Shown here one piece after another: positions 49,046 to 59,629 of a stretch of DNA of 64,000 nucleotides. A model generated the notes under the pieces. That model made no database searches, was not told where the DNA came from, and was given only the letters and a program-made list of their open reading frames with translations. Source of the stretch: Alistipes montrealensis (lineage in GTDB: Bacteria > Bacteroidota > Bacteroidia > Bacteroidales > Rikenellaceae); contig NZ_JAGYXY010000001.1 of NCBI RefSeq assembly GCF_018362775.1, forward strand, positions 635,126-699,125. Direction: 5' to 3'. A program made the position numbers and the translations under genes. Position 1 is the first letter of the stretch; each line of letters starts with the position of its first letter.

Positions 49046-50920
49046 ATGCACACTGAACGACAAATCCCGCCTGAATTGCTGCAAAAATCACTCGATGCTT
49101 CCGGCATCGGATGGTGGCTGCTCGATTTCAGCCGACATGAGATGATCTGCTCCCGACGGGCCGCAGAACTCTTCGGCACGGATCGCACCCGCATATCGTT
49201 CGAGGACGTTTACTCGCTGCCCGGAGAGGAGCACCGGGCGCGGATTTATACCCGTTGCGCCGCACTCAAGGTCGTCGACACGCTCGACGAAACATTCGTC
49301 ACGGCGAACGGAGGCAAATGTGTGCAGACCAAATGCATCGAAGTTAGCAACGATCCGCGGACCGGCGACCGCACCGCCTTCGGAACCGTGCGCAGCGTCG
49401 CGGACGGCACGCCCGAAAACGAAGAATCAGCTTCCATCAAAGAAAGCTACAAGGCCATACAACGCAATTACAGCCACCTTGCACAACTGATCGAGCACCT
49501 GCCCATCGGTTATGTACGCGTCAACATCCTGCGCGACAAACAGGGCGAAGCGGTCGATTATCTGATCTCCTACATCAACCAGCAGGCTGGCAAGATATTG
49601 GGTATCCGTACGCAGGATTACGCCGGAAAAACGGCCCGCGAAACGGGAGCAGACCCCTACGAACACCTTCCGACATTCATGCGGATTCCCTCCCGGGCCT
49701 TTTGGGACTACACCTGGAAAAGCCCGGACGGAGGACGTATCTGCCGTTGTTTGATCTACAACACCCCCGGCGACGACGACGAACTGGTCATCCTGCTCGA
49801 AGATATTACCGACGCCACGCAAAGCCGCGAACGGCTGGCAGATTTCGAAAACCTGTTCAACATCGTCTCGGACTTCGCCCGTGTCGGCTGCGTCAGCTAC
49901 AACCCCTGCACGGGCGAAGGCTACGTCAAAGGCCCCTGGGTGGTGAACTACGGAGAACCCGCAGACACGCCCGTTTCACAAATCATCGGGACCTGGCGCA
50001 ACGTCCATCCCGACGACCGCGCACACCTGAAACAACTGCTCGAACGGCTCGAGCGCGGGGAGATTTCGTCGTGCGCCGAAGAGGTGCGCGTTATCATCCC
50101 GAACAAGCCGGTGCGCTGGCTTATGGTCCATGTTCTCTGCCGCGACTACCGTCCGGCAGAGGGCGTAATCGACCTGGCATGCGTCAATTACGACATCACC
50201 GAACTCAAACGCACCGAAGAGGAACTGCGCAAAGCGAAGGTGCGCGCCGAGGAGTCCAACAATCTCAAATCGGCATTCCTGGCCAACATGAGCCACGAAA
50301 TCCGCACTCCGCTGAACGCCATCATCGGGTTCTCGGAACTGCTGGCGAGCGAACGCAACGAAGAGACCTGCAAGGAATACGCCGACATCATCCTGCGCAA
50401 CAACACCCTGCTGTTGCAGATCATCTCCGATGTGCTGGACCTGGCACGCATCGAATCGGAACGCATGGATGTCGTGCGCATGACATTCGACGCGCGGGAT
50501 TTCTGCCTGGAAATCGCCGACCTGCTCCGCAGCCAGTGCCATCCCGATGTGGAACTGCGGGTGGAAGAAGGTTTGCCGGAACTCCTGGTTACGGAACACA
50601 GGCACGGCCTCAGCCAGATCGTCGGCAACTTCGTGCGCAACGCGTTAAAATTCACAAAAAAAGGCTCGGTGACGATCGGATACCGCCGCCTTTCCGGGGA
50701 TGTTCGTTTCTACGTCCGCGACACGGGCATCGGTATCGCCCCCAAAGATCAGGAACGCATCTTCGAACGTTTTGTCAAACTCGACACCTTCACCCAGGGG
50801 ACCGGACTCGGGCTTTCGATCTGCAAGTCGATCGCCGAACAGCTCGGCGGTTGCGTCGGGCTCGATTCCGCCGTAGGGGAAGGTTCCTGCTTCTGGATCG
50901 ACCTCCCGGCCAGGGGGTAA
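49046..50920 (+). CDS. PAS-domain sensor histidine kinase without receiver
   Basis: A 624-residue soluble kinase. Three PAS-like regions cover residues 10-390 ([18 protein letters not shown] near 20; LPIGYVRVN near 150; [18 protein letters not shown] near 280). HisKA has phospho-acceptor His417 ([14 protein letters not shown]). The HATPase domain ends the protein ([36 protein letters not shown]). Its kinase core closely resembles that of the hybrid kinase at 21450, but the fused receiver is absent. No response regulator is adjacent, so it is an orphan. It has its own promoter and stands alone between the acetyltransferase and ileS. Confidence 0.92.
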   Translation: MHTERQIPPELLQKSLDASGIGWWLLDFSRHEMICSRRAAELFGTDRTRISFEDVYSLPGEEHRARIYTRCAALKVVDTLDETFVTANGGKCVQTKCIEVSNDPRTGDRTAFGTVRSVADGTPENEESASIKESYKAIQRNYSHLAQLIEHLPIGYVRVNILRDKQGEAVDYLISYINQQAGKILGIRTQDYAGKTARETGADPYEHLPTFMRIPSRAFWDYTWKSPDGGRICRCLIYNTPGDDDELVILLEDITDATQSRERLADFENLFNIVSDFARVGCVSYNPCTGEGYVKGPWVVNYGEPADTPVSQIIGTWRNVHPDDRAHLKQLLERLERGEISSCAEEVRVIIPNKPVRWLMVHVLCRDYRPAEGVIDLACVNYDITELKRTEEELRKAKVRAEESNNLKSAFLANMSHEIRTPLNAIIGFSELLASERNEETCKEYADIILRNNTLLLQIISDVLDLARIESERMDVVRMTFDARDFCLEIADLLRSQCHPDVELRVEEGLPELLVTEHRHGLSQIVGNFVRNALKFTKKGSVTIGYRRLSGDVRFYVRDTGIGIAPKDQERIFERFVKLDTFTQGTGLGLSICKSIAEQLGGCVGLDSAVGEGSCFWIDLPARG

Positions 50921-51103
50921 TCCGCGCCCCACACCGGAAACAAGGCTCGCAGCAGGACAAGCGCCCGTTTGCGCACATAATACGGCAATCGGACCTCGAA
51001 GCCGGACAGGAAGCGCGGCAGCGGTCAGGCGCCCCATAAGCGGGCGTCCGTTCCGGCATTCTATAAAACGGGGCTAAAAAACCTATTTTTTAAATCTTTT
51101 TTA

Positions 51104-51111
51104 TATCTTTG
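51104..51111 (+). promoter_or_regulatory. -7 box of ileS
   Basis: TATCTTTG, an exact match preceded by a T-rich stretch, 38 nt before the ATG. Confidence 0.75.
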
Positions 51112-51149
51112 CAAATTGTCATAAAACAGCAAAGAAATTTCTTACCGAT

Positions 51150-54100
51150 ATGAAGTTCAAGGAGTATAAAGGCCTCGACCTGGCCGGCGTAGCCGCCGAT
51201 GTGCTCGGCGAGTGGGACGCACGCGACACGTTCCACAAAAGCATCACGACCCGTGAGGGACACCCCACGTTCGTATTCTACGAGGGTCCCCCCTCGGCAA
51301 ACGGCATGCCCGGCATCCACCACGTCATGGCCCGTACGATCAAGGACGTTTTCTGCCGCTACAAGACGCAGCAGGGCTATCTCGTGCACCGCAAGGCGGG
51401 CTGGGACACCCACGGGCTGCCCGTGGAACTGGGCGTCGAGAAGAAGCTCGGCATCACGAAGGAGGACATCGGCAAGAAAATCACCATCGAAGAATATAAC
51501 CGGACGTGCCGGGAGGCTGTGATGGAGTTCACAGGCGCCTGGGAGAACCTGACGCGCAAGATGGGCTACTGGGTGAACATGGACGATCCGTATATCACCT
51601 ACGACAACAAATACATCGAAACGCTGTGGTGGCTGCTCAAGCAACTCTTCGACAAGGGCCTGCTCTACAAGGGCTACACCATTCAGCCCTATTCGCCGGC
51701 CGCCGGAACGGGACTTTCGACCCACGAACTGAACCAGCCGGGCTGCTACCGCGACGTGAAGGACACGACGTGTACGTCGCAGTTCAAGGTAGTGCGCGAT
51801 GCCAAGAGCGAGAAACTCTTCGCGGGAGTCGAAGGCGACCTCTACTTCCTGGCCTGGACCACTACGCCGTGGACCCTGCCGTCGAACACGGCGCTGGCCG
51901 TAGGCCCTGCCATCGAATACGTGAAGGTCAAGTGCCGCAACCCCTATACCGACCAGCCGCAGACCGTCATCTTGGCCAAAGAACTCCTGGGTTCCTACTT
52001 CACCAAGAAGATGGAGGGAACCTATGAGATCATGGAAGGCGTATGGAAAGGCCCCGAACTGGAAGGCATCCACTACGAGCAGTTGATTCCGTGGGTGAAA
52101 CCCATGGGCGACGCGTTCCGCGTTATCGTCGGCGACTACGTGACCACTTCGGACGGTACGGGTATCGTGCACATCGCTCCGACGTTCGGTGCGGACGACG
52201 ACCGCGTAGCCAAAGTCGCAGGCATCGCACCGCTCTTCATGGTCGACTGCGCCGGCAAGAACCAGCCGATGGTCGACAAGCAGGGCAAATTCTTCCGGAT
52301 CGAAGACCTCGACCCGGAGTTCGTGAAGACGAACGTGGATACCGAAAAATACGGGGAGTATGCAGGCCGTTACGTGAAGAACGTTTACGACGAAAGGCTG
52401 TGCGATACCGATCCGACGCTCGATATCGACATTTCGGTGATGCTGAAAGCCGAGAACAAGGCTTTCAAGATCGAGAAACACACCCACTCCTACCCCCACT
52501 GCTGGCGCACGGACAAACCGGTGCTCTACTACCCGCTCGACTCGTGGTTCATCCGCACCACGGCGCTGCGTGACAAGATGATCGAACTGAACAAGACGAT
52601 CCGCTGGAAACCCGAATCGACCGGAACCGGCCGCTTCGGCAAGTGGCTCGAAGGATTGGTGGACTGGAACCTCTCGCGCTCGCGCTTCTGGGGAACTCCG
52701 CTGCCCGTATGGGCCACGGAGGACTACTCGGAGGTGAAGTGCATCGGTTCGGTGGAGGAACTGATGGCCGAGATCGAAAAGTCGATCGCCGCGGGTGTGA
52801 TGAAGGAGAATCCCTACAAGAATTTCAAGGTCGGGGACATGTCGCCGGAGAACTATTCGACGGCGAACATCGACCTGCACCGCCCCTATGTGGATTCGAT
52901 CGTGCTCGTCTCTTCGAAGGGCGAGCCGATGAAACGCGAATCGGACCTGATCGACGTATGGTTCGACTCGGGCGCCATGCCCTATGCGCAGGTGCACTAT
53001 CCGTTCGAGAACAAAGCCGGATTCAACCGGGTTTATCCGGCCGACTTCATCGCCGAGGGCGTCGACCAGACGCGCGGATGGTTCTTCACGCTGCACGCCA
53101 TCGCCTCGATGCTGTTCGACTCGGTGGCCTTCAAGAACATCATTTCGAACGGTCTGGTACTCGACAAGAACGGCAACAAGATGTCGAAACGCCTGGGCAA
53201 CGCCGTCGATCCGTTCGAAGTGCTCGACACCTACGGAGCCGATGCGACGCGCTGGTATATGATCTCCAATTCGCAGCCGTGGGACAACCTGAAATTCGAC
53301 AAGGACGGCGTCGACGAAGTACGCCGCAAGTTCTTCGGAACGCTCTACAACACCTACTCGTTCTTCGCCCTCTACGCCAACGTGGACTCTTTCACGGGCC
53401 GCGAACCGGAGGTTCCGATGGAGAAACGTCCTGAAATCGACCGCTGGATCATTTCGCTGCTGAACACCCTGGTGAAGGAGGTGACCGAATCGCTCGAAGG
53501 CTACGACCCGACCCCGGCGGCCCGCGCCATCCAGGAGTTTGTGGGCGAGAACCTCTCGAACTGGTACGTGCGCCTCAACCGCAAACGTTTCTGGGGCGGC
53601 GGCATGTCCGAAGACAAACTGGCGGCCTACCAGACCCTCTACACCTGCCTGGAGACCGTCACGATGCTCGCAGCGCCGTTCGCTCCGTTCATCTCCGACC
53701 GCATCTTCACGGACCTCAACGCCGTGAGCGGCCGCCACAAGGACGAATCGGTACACCTCTCGACCTTCCCGAAGGCCGACGAGAAGCTGATCGACGCACG
53801 CCTCGAAGACATGATGTCGCTGGCACAGAAAGTATCGTCGATGGTATTGGCCCTGCGCCGCAAGGTATCGATCAAGGTGCGCCAGCCGTTGACCAAGATT
53901 ATCATTCCGGTGCTCGACCCCTCGACGGCAGAACATATCTCGGCCGTGAAGAACCTCATCATGGGCGAGGTGAACGTCAAGGAGGTGGAACTGATCGAAA
54001 AAACGACCGGGCTGATCACCAAACGCATCAAGCCCAACTTCAAAACCTTAGGGCCGCGTTTCGGCCAGTACATGAAGCAGATCGCCGCCCTGACCGCAAC

Positions 54101-54545
54101 CTTCTCGCAGGAGCGCATCGCCGAGATAGAGGCCGCGCCCGAAACGGTGCTCGACCTCGGAACTGCACAGATCACCGTGACGCCCGCCGATTTCGAGATC
54201 ACCTCGGAGGACATGCCCGGATGGCTCGTCGCATCGGAGGGAAAATTGACCGTAGCGCTCGACATTACCGTCACGGAGGAGCTGAAAGCGGAAGGTGTGG
54301 CACGCGAGTTGATAAACCGCATCCAGAATATCCGCAAGGATTCCGGATTCGAGGTCACGGACAAAATCCGCGTCGAGATCGAACAGAAGCCCGTCGTGGC
54401 CGACGGAATCGCAAAATTCGCCGGTTACATCGCTTCGCAGACCCTTGCCGTGGAGGTACGCCCTGCCGCCGAACCGGCAGGCGAGGTGGTCGTCGAGACC
54501 GATGTGGATGACCAGCCGCTGCGTATCGCGGTGACCCGGATATAA
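51150..54545 (+). CDS. ileS: Isoleucine--tRNA ligase
   Basis: A 1131-residue class I synthetase. The HIGH-equivalent is PPSANGMPGIHHVMAR at about residues 49-64 (GIHH form) and the KMSKS loop is NKMSKRLGNAVDPF near residue 675. The editing domain keeps WTTTPWTLPSNTAL near residue 240. The anticodon domain and a long C-terminal part (from about 900) complete the long IleS form. The GIHH plus KMSKR combination is shared with other Bacteroidetes enzymes. The DksA-like gene follows 80 nt downstream. Confidence 0.97.
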   Translation: MKFKEYKGLDLAGVAADVLGEWDARDTFHKSITTREGHPTFVFYEGPPSANGMPGIHHVMARTIKDVFCRYKTQQGYLVHRKAGWDTHGLPVELGVEKKLGITKEDIGKKITIEEYNRTCREAVMEFTGAWENLTRKMGYWVNMDDPYITYDNKYIETLWWLLKQLFDKGLLYKGYTIQPYSPAAGTGLSTHELNQPGCYRDVKDTTCTSQFKVVRDAKSEKLFAGVEGDLYFLAWTTTPWTLPSNTALAVGPAIEYVKVKCRNPYTDQPQTVILAKELLGSYFTKKMEGTYEIMEGVWKGPELEGIHYEQLIPWVKPMGDAFRVIVGDYVTTSDGTGIVHIAPTFGADDDRVAKVAGIAPLFMVDCAGKNQPMVDKQGKFFRIEDLDPEFVKTNVDTEKYGEYAGRYVKNVYDERLCDTDPTLDIDISVMLKAENKAFKIEKHTHSYPHCWRTDKPVLYYPLDSWFIRTTALRDKMIELNKTIRWKPESTGTGRFGKWLEGLVDWNLSRSRFWGTPLPVWATEDYSEVKCIGSVEELMAEIEKSIAAGVMKENPYKNFKVGDMSPENYSTANIDLHRPYVDSIVLVSSKGEPMKRESDLIDVWFDSGAMPYAQVHYPFENKAGFNRVYPADFIAEGVDQTRGWFFTLHAIASMLFDSVAFKNIISNGLVLDKNGNKMSKRLGNAVDPFEVLDTYGADATRWYMISNSQPWDNLKFDKDGVDEVRRKFFGTLYNTYSFFALYANVDSFTGREPEVPMEKRPEIDRWIISLLNTLVKEVTESLEGYDPTPAARAIQEFVGENLSNWYVRLNRKRFWGGGMSEDKLAAYQTLYTCLETVTMLAAPFAPFISDRIFTDLNAVSGRHKDESVHLSTFPKADEKLIDARLEDMMSLAQKVSSMVLALRRKVSIKVRQPLTKIIIPVLDPSTAEHISAVKNLIMGEVNVKEVELIEKTTGLITKRIKPNFKTLGPRFGQYMKQIAALTATFSQERIAEIEAAPETVLDLGTAQITVTPADFEITSEDMPGWLVASEGKLTVALDITVTEELKAEGVARELINRIQNIRKDSGFEVTDKIRVEIEQKPVVADGIAKFAGYIASQTLAVEVRPAAEPAGEVVVETDVDDQPLRIAVTRI

Positions 54546-54625
54546 ATCCGATTATACAGAGTAAAATTTGGTATATTCGGAAATATTGCTTAATTTTACT
54601 TAAACCTTAAAGAGAGTAGACGACT

Positions 54626-55006
54626 ATGGCAGACGAAAGAACCAGATACAGCGATGCCGAACTCGAAGAGTTCAAGCAGCTTATCCTGAAAAAGCTTGAG
54701 AACGCACGCGCGGACTACGAGCTGCTGCGCGCCACGATTACCCATACGGCCGACAACGATACGGAAGATACGTCCCCGACGTTCAAGGTCCTGGAAGAAG
54801 GCGCTGCAACCCTTTCCAAAGAGGAAAGCGGTCGTTTGGCTGCCCATCAGATGAAATTCATCCGCAACCTCGAAATGGCGCTCGTGCGCATCGAGAATAA
54901 AACCTACGGCATCTGCAAAACGACCGGAAAACTCATTCCCAAGGAGCGCCTGATGAAGGTTCCCCATGCAACGGAATGTATCGAGGCCAAAGAGGGCCGC
55001 AGATAA
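54626..55006 (+). CDS. DksA/TraR family protein with incomplete zinc finger
   Basis: A 126-residue DksA-like regulator, expected to enter the RNA polymerase secondary channel. A coiled coil (about residues 10-90) carries an acidic tip near DNDTED (44-49). The C-terminal finger region YGICKTTGKLIPKERLMKVPHATECIEAK keeps only Cys97 and Cys118. The two partner positions are Thr100 and Ala121, so a four-Cys zinc site cannot form. Loss of zinc Cys residues is common in Bacteroidetes homologues. It follows ileS by 80 nt and ends with a terminator. The role in the stringent response is inferred from family. Confidence 0.92.
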   Translation: MADERTRYSDAELEEFKQLILKKLENARADYELLRATITHTADNDTEDTSPTFKVLEEGAATLSKEESGRLAAHQMKFIRNLEMALVRIENKTYGICKTTGKLIPKERLMKVPHATECIEAKEGRR

Positions 55007-55053
55007 ACGGAACGAAGAGGAGGCTTAGAGGCCTCCGAATCGGACAGCAAGTG

Positions 55054-55083
55054 AAAAAGACGACCTTCGGGCCGTCTTTTTTT
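55054..55083 (+). terminator. Terminator of the DksA-like gene
   Basis: The stem AAAAAGACGACC / GGCCGTCTTTTT with a TTCG loop (one mismatch) ends in an extended T-run. Confidence 0.85.
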
Positions 55084-55220
55084 GTGCCGTACGGGAGGGA
55101 AAACGGAGTGCAGAGAAACAAGGCGGTTATAACAGCAGTTGCGGCAATAAAAGAGGACAACGCGGCCATGAAGGGCGGAAAAGATCACAGCGCGAGCAAC
55201 AGCCGGAATCGCGGCAAGAC

Positions 55221-55252
55221 AAAAAAAGGACCGCCCTTTGCAGGGGCGGTCC
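55221..55252 (-). terminator. Terminator of the LruC-domain gene
   Basis: On the minus strand, a perfect 9-bp stem GGACCGCCC / GGGCGGTCC is followed by T7, 22 nt after the LruC stop codon. Confidence 0.88.
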
Positions 55253-55273
55253 CGGTATCACGGCATCGAAGCC

Positions 55274-57397
55274 TTATTCGGTAAAATGAAGATACCAGTC
55301 GGTATTCTCCTTGCCTTCGGACTCCACCCATTTGGTAAAGCCGAGGTAGTGCTTGTAGATGGGCTTCGACTCCTGGGTTACCCGGAAGCCATCCATAGCC
55401 TCCACACTGTCGTAGGCGATCTTAACGGCCCACGGAAGCTGCATCCCGCGGTCTTCCCCCTCTTTGGCCGTAATGTTCTCGAACGTGATGTAGAAGAGGC
55501 CCAGTTCCGGGTTCGACCGGTCGTGCGTACGCTTTTCGAACCACTCCATGTTAACTTCGGGCGAAGGCTTATACTCGGTGAGGTGCACCTCTTTGCCCGA
55601 TTCGCCGCCGGCAAGGATAAACGGATTGAACGGAGCGTCGACGTAGGAAGCTGCCGGAATCGGGGTCCGGTAGGTATAGTTGGCCGTGAAGGTCACCTTT
55701 TCGGCCTTATTGGCATAATTCAGCAGTTTGTCGGCGACATAGACGATGTTGTTCGTGCGGTCGATCATCGGAGCGGGAGCGCCCGTACCGCCGGTAAAGG
55801 TCACATCGGCATTTGCAACGTTGTCGTCGACATAGGCAAACGTGTTGTTCAGCGAAGCGCCCGAGTGGAAAATCGTAAAGTCGACCTTAGCGGAGACGAT
55901 CTCGTTCTTCGAATTTTTGGTCTTCCCGGCAGCGTATTTGACCACCACGTCGTTCATGTCGAAGTCCCCCTGGAAGGGCCAGATGTCCTCAAAGAGCAGC
56001 ACTCCCTGATTGGTCACGGTTACAGGCTGGGGATCTTCGGGATCGACATCGGGAACAGGGTCCGTGATGGCGCTCGGCACGGATGCCTGCACATTGAACA
56101 CCAGGTCGAGGTAATCGCGTTTGGTTTTGTCGCCCGTTCCGTCGTCAAAACCGATGACTACGAAATCGCCGACTTTCAGCACAGCCGTATTCGGATACTG
56201 CGTAAGACCCGGGGTCGAATAGTTCGCTCCGTAACCGGTAGCCGGATAACGCACGAGTTTCTGTGTTTCGGGATCGACAGCCAGATTTTTCCTCATGTCG
56301 AAACCGTCGCGGTAAAGCACCCAGCCCACCGAAACACCGGCCGGAAATTTATCGTGCATCGCTCCGTCGGCATCCACATATTTCAGTTTTACGCCTTCAC
56401 CCTTATACATCGAACCGATGTCGTACATATACGAAACCTCGATTTCGAACTTCTGCTCGATAGCGTTGGCGATTGCGATCGTCTGGAACTTGATGTCACC
56501 GACGCTTTTCGGCGGGTTGGCCGTGTCATAGCAGTAATAGGCCAATACATTGTGGTAAGCGCCCCAGTTCTGGATAAAGATCAGGTCCAACTCGGTCTCC
56601 TTCGAAACATGGATATCGCCCGAAGAGAGGAACTTATCGTCGACGATTCCCATACCGTCGCCGGGCAGGGCCGTGCGAATGGCGTTCATGACATCGCCCG
56701 ATATTTTCAGTGCATCCTTGCCTGCGGCATCGCTCCCGAACCGTGACTTGTCGACATAACTCATATCAGCCGGCCGGCCGAAAAACTTGACCTGCTCACC
56801 GTTCGCAAGCGTCGTGACAGCGCCGTCGATACTCATGTGCCACTTGCCCAGCGTCAGGGTCCGGGACGTATACGCTTCGGGCTTGAAATAAGCAGTCTGA
56901 ACCGTATTCATCGGAACGGATACGGCCCGCGTCGATTTTTTCGCAGCAGCACCCGTGGCAGCGGTTCCGGAAATACCGACAGCGACGGGTGTCGAGATCC
57001 GGCCGTTCTCCACCCGGGCAACCCGGAACCGCGAATCGACTCCGGCATACGGCGTGTAAATATAAATTTCCTTCACGTAGGCAGGAAGCGCCAGCGGTTG
57101 GTTGTAGGAGCCTTTGGAATCCGTAAAGCCCTTTTCGATAGGTTCAACGCCCTTTTTCAGAACTGCCTGGCCATCGCCATCGGTTTCAAAGGGGTTCTCA
57201 GCATAGACCTCAAAACCGACGACATAGCCCGCAGGCGTATCGTAGCTGAAGTTCAGATTGGAAGTCGAGACAGTCTCAAAATTGAAGACAGGACCATTTA
57301 CTTTTTCGGACGGGCCTGTGCCGACCGAATTGTCCTTCACACAGCCGAATTGTACAAAAGCGGCCGCTAAAAGCGACAGTAGAGACGCAACTCTCAT
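55274..57397 (-). CDS. LruC-domain surface lipoprotein
   Basis: A 707-residue envelope protein. The signal ends in lipobox QFGC (Cys near residue 19). The C-terminal about 270 residues are the LruC domain, with its hallmark LLFEDIWPFQGDFDMNDVVVKY near residue 465 and a terminal LGFTKWVESEGKENTDWYL. The N-terminal half is beta-rich and contains a GTAATGAAAKKS linker near 145. LruC-domain proteins were described in Leptospira as outer-surface lipoproteins. In Bacteroidetes the function is unknown, and the DMND acidic run may bind calcium (inference). It is transcribed alone from its own promoter and terminator. Confidence 0.92.
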   Translation of the reverse strand: MRVASLLSLLAAAFVQFGCVKDNSVGTGPSEKVNGPVFNFETVSTSNLNFSYDTPAGYVVGFEVYAENPFETDGDGQAVLKKGVEPIEKGFTDSKGSYNQPLALPAYVKEIYIYTPYAGVDSRFRVARVENGRISTPVAVGISGTAATGAAAKKSTRAVSVPMNTVQTAYFKPEAYTSRTLTLGKWHMSIDGAVTTLANGEQVKFFGRPADMSYVDKSRFGSDAAGKDALKISGDVMNAIRTALPGDGMGIVDDKFLSSGDIHVSKETELDLIFIQNWGAYHNVLAYYCYDTANPPKSVGDIKFQTIAIANAIEQKFEIEVSYMYDIGSMYKGEGVKLKYVDADGAMHDKFPAGVSVGWVLYRDGFDMRKNLAVDPETQKLVRYPATGYGANYSTPGLTQYPNTAVLKVGDFVVIGFDDGTGDKTKRDYLDLVFNVQASVPSAITDPVPDVDPEDPQPVTVTNQGVLLFEDIWPFQGDFDMNDVVVKYAAGKTKNSKNEIVSAKVDFTIFHSGASLNNTFAYVDDNVANADVTFTGGTGAPAPMIDRTNNIVYVADKLLNYANKAEKVTFTANYTYRTPIPAASYVDAPFNPFILAGGESGKEVHLTEYKPSPEVNMEWFEKRTHDRSNPELGLFYITFENITAKEGEDRGMQLPWAVKIAYDSVEAMDGFRVTQESKPIYKHYLGFTKWVESEGKENTDWYLHFTE

Positions 57398-57451
57398 AAA
57401 TAATTAGTTTTTAGTAAATAACGCCACGTCGATAATACGATATCGACCGGG

Positions 57452-57459
57452 CAAATGTA
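57452..57459 (-). promoter_or_regulatory. -7 box of the LruC-domain gene
   Basis: TACATTTG on the minus strand, 54 nt before the ATG. Confidence 0.68.
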
Positions 57460-57691
57460 AATATAATTTTGCCAATTCCGCTCTTTTTCTGATCACATCC
57501 GATAAATATTTTTACCGATAGCGCTATCAATTTTACTTATACCCCGCTGCAATGCATTCCGGGGCAGAAAACTCCGATTCTGAGCCATATCCGCGATCTA
57601 TACCTGCCGACGGTACGAAATAAATGCGGCTGACAGGGTCCGAATCCTCAATTTAGGCCTTTGGGCCGCACTTTTTGCCAAAAAATTCCGT

Positions 57692-57699
57692 TATCTTTG
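57692..57699 (+). promoter_or_regulatory. -7 box of the BamA/TamA-like gene
   Basis: TATCTTTG ends exactly 4 nt before ATG 57704. The predicted transcript therefore starts at or near the A of ATG. Confidence 0.75.
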
Positions 57700-57703
57700 A
57701 ACA

Positions 57704-59539
57704 ATGTTCGTTCGGTTTTGCATATTCGTTCTGATCCTGGCTGTTACGGAAACCGTTGTTTTTGCCCGCACAGCAGGTCCCGGTATGCACACGCCCGACC
57801 GTTTTACGCCGGACAGCGCGCGCGTGGCGAATCCCGACGCATCGGCACGCAACCAGCGCCTGTACGACAGTATCCAGTCGAAAACCAGCCGCCGTGCCGT
57901 ACCCCGCATGCTCTACCGGATGCTCTTCGTAAAGCCCGTGCTCGACACGACGATGAGCGGTCGCGTAACCGACGAAAGCCGCCTGCTGGAGCCCTACACC
58001 GGGAAAACCATCGGCGACATCACCATCGAGCGGGAACAGATCTTCGAACCCGGCGGCAACTGGCTCGAACGCACGGCCAACAAAACCCACATGCTCACAC
58101 GCGACCGCGTCATCCGGCGCGACCTGCTGTTCAGTCCCGGCGACACGCTCAATCCGCAGCTCATCGTGCGCAACAAGCAGTTGATCCGCTCACGCGGCTA
58201 CATCGCCGACATCGACGTGACGGTGCTCCCCGATTCGCTGGACTCGACGCGTGTAAACCTCCACATTACCACACGCGACAGTTGGACCATCTCCGTCGAC
58301 GGAGGAATCCACTCCGAAGGACGCACGATGGTCGGCCTCTCGGACGCCAACATCTTCGGCTCGGGCAACAAACTCAAATTCATGACCAACTTCAGCCGCA
58401 AGGACTTCTCCTACGGCGGCAACATGGTCGAATACGAAATCCCCAACCTGCTCGGAACCTTCTACACCGCAGAGTTCGGCGCCGGGCGCGATTTTTACAA
58501 CTCGACGCTCAACATGGGGCTGCGCAAGGAGTTCCTCAAGCCCACGGACTACGAAATCGGCCTTACGTACAGCGACATCAAGGCCAAGCGTTACATGATC
58601 GAGCAGGACACGTCGCTGCTGGTGAAGGAGCGCAACCTCGACGCCTGGGGCGGCTATTCGCATTACCTGCGAAGGATCAAATCGAGCGTTTACCTCTCGG
58701 GACGCTACAACTACCGCCGCGTCAGCCGCAGGCCGCTCGTGGCCCCGGATTTCAACCCCGCGCTGCACGACCAGGACGCCCTGCTGGTCAGCGGAGGTCT
58801 CTACCGCGAGAAATTCTACACAGCCAACATGATCTACGGATTCGGTACGCGCGAGTACCTCGCGGCGGGTTACAAAGCCGAACTGACGACGGGCTATTCG
58901 TGGGGCGAATTCAACGACGCCCTGTACCTCGGCACAAGTTATGAAACGGGCGGATTCAGCAAACTGGGGTACATCATGGGCGGCTTCACGCTCGGAAGCT
59001 ACATCGACCTCGACAACGGCATGTGGCAGCGCAGCGCCATCGATATCGACCTGAGGTGGTTCTCGAACCTGTTCCTGTTCAAACGCAGCCGTATCCGCCA
59101 GTTCCTCGCCTTCAACTACACGCAGGGCTGGAACCGTTCGACGGGCAGCGACGAGAGCATCCGCTTCACGCGCGTCGACGGACTGCAGGCCCTCAAAGAG
59201 TATATCATCGGAACCAACCGCATGATCCTCAACACCGAAACGGTGGTATTCACCCCCTATCAACCGTTGGGATTCCGCATCGCCGTCTTCGGATTCGCCG
59301 ACTTCGGACTGATCGGCTACTCGCCCAACATCTTCAAGAACGACTTCTTCACCTCGTTCGGACTGGGCGTGCGGCTCAGAAACGAACGGTTGGTGTTCAA
59401 CACCATCCAGATACGCCTGGGCGTGGCCTTCGGCAAACGCGGGCTGGTCGAGAGCGAGTATTTCCGGCTCTCGAACTCGACGCGCATGGAACAATACCGC
59501 TACCGCCCGACGCGGCCCGAAATCGTCGAATTCAAATAA
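57704..59539 (+). CDS. BamA/TamA family-like outer membrane protein
   Basis: A 611-residue protein with a signal peptide (about residues 1-22, ending VFA). A POTRA-like module covers about 85-185 (GKTIGDITIEREQIFEPG, LLFSPGDTLNPQLIVRNKQLIRSRGYIADIDVTVLP, with the split typical of POTRA strands). A long beta-barrel follows to the C-terminus. One clear POTRA rather than five argues against BamA itself. A lipase-type or TamA-like member of the Omp85 superfamily is more likely. The C-terminus is not a typical aromatic barrel end (EIVEFK). It is monocistronic with its own near-leaderless promoter and a shared terminator. Confidence 0.85.
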   Translation: MFVRFCIFVLILAVTETVVFARTAGPGMHTPDRFTPDSARVANPDASARNQRLYDSIQSKTSRRAVPRMLYRMLFVKPVLDTTMSGRVTDESRLLEPYTGKTIGDITIEREQIFEPGGNWLERTANKTHMLTRDRVIRRDLLFSPGDTLNPQLIVRNKQLIRSRGYIADIDVTVLPDSLDSTRVNLHITTRDSWTISVDGGIHSEGRTMVGLSDANIFGSGNKLKFMTNFSRKDFSYGGNMVEYEIPNLLGTFYTAEFGAGRDFYNSTLNMGLRKEFLKPTDYEIGLTYSDIKAKRYMIEQDTSLLVKERNLDAWGGYSHYLRRIKSSVYLSGRYNYRRVSRRPLVAPDFNPALHDQDALLVSGGLYREKFYTANMIYGFGTREYLAAGYKAELTTGYSWGEFNDALYLGTSYETGGFSKLGYIMGGFTLGSYIDLDNGMWQRSAIDIDLRWFSNLFLFKRSRIRQFLAFNYTQGWNRSTGSDESIRFTRVDGLQALKEYIIGTNRMILNTETVVFTPYQPLGFRIAVFGFADFGLIGYSPNIFKNDFFTSFGLGVRLRNERLVFNTIQIRLGVAFGKRGLVESEYFRLSNSTRMEQYRYRPTRPEIVEFK

Positions 59540-59550
59540 AAAGGCACAAA

Positions 59551-59585
59551 AAAGGGGAGGGATCAAAATTTGATCCCTCCCCTTT
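59551..59585. terminator. Bidirectional terminator between converging genes
   Basis: A palindrome AAAGGGGAGGGATCAAA / TTTGATCCCTCCCCTTT with one central base, between the Omp85-like gene and the M56 gene. Confidence 0.9.
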
Positions 59586-59629
59586 CGTGAACTTTTTATT
59601 TTGCTTATGGTATTGGTTATAAGCCTTTC

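Larger units (their letters stand above)
57398..57703. other. Intergenic region with divergent promoters
   Basis: About 305 nt without a gene. It holds the LruC promoter and a leader of about 50 nt with a GTCGAT/ATCGAC hairpin (57428-57446), then about 200 nt of AT-rich sequence with no feature I can name, and finally the promoter of the BamA/TamA-like gene. Confidence 0.7.

Noticed and set aside
51090..53936. Open minus-strand frame of about 948 codons antisense to ileS
   Set aside because: Shadow of the ileS codon pattern. Residue content is biased and no motif is seen.
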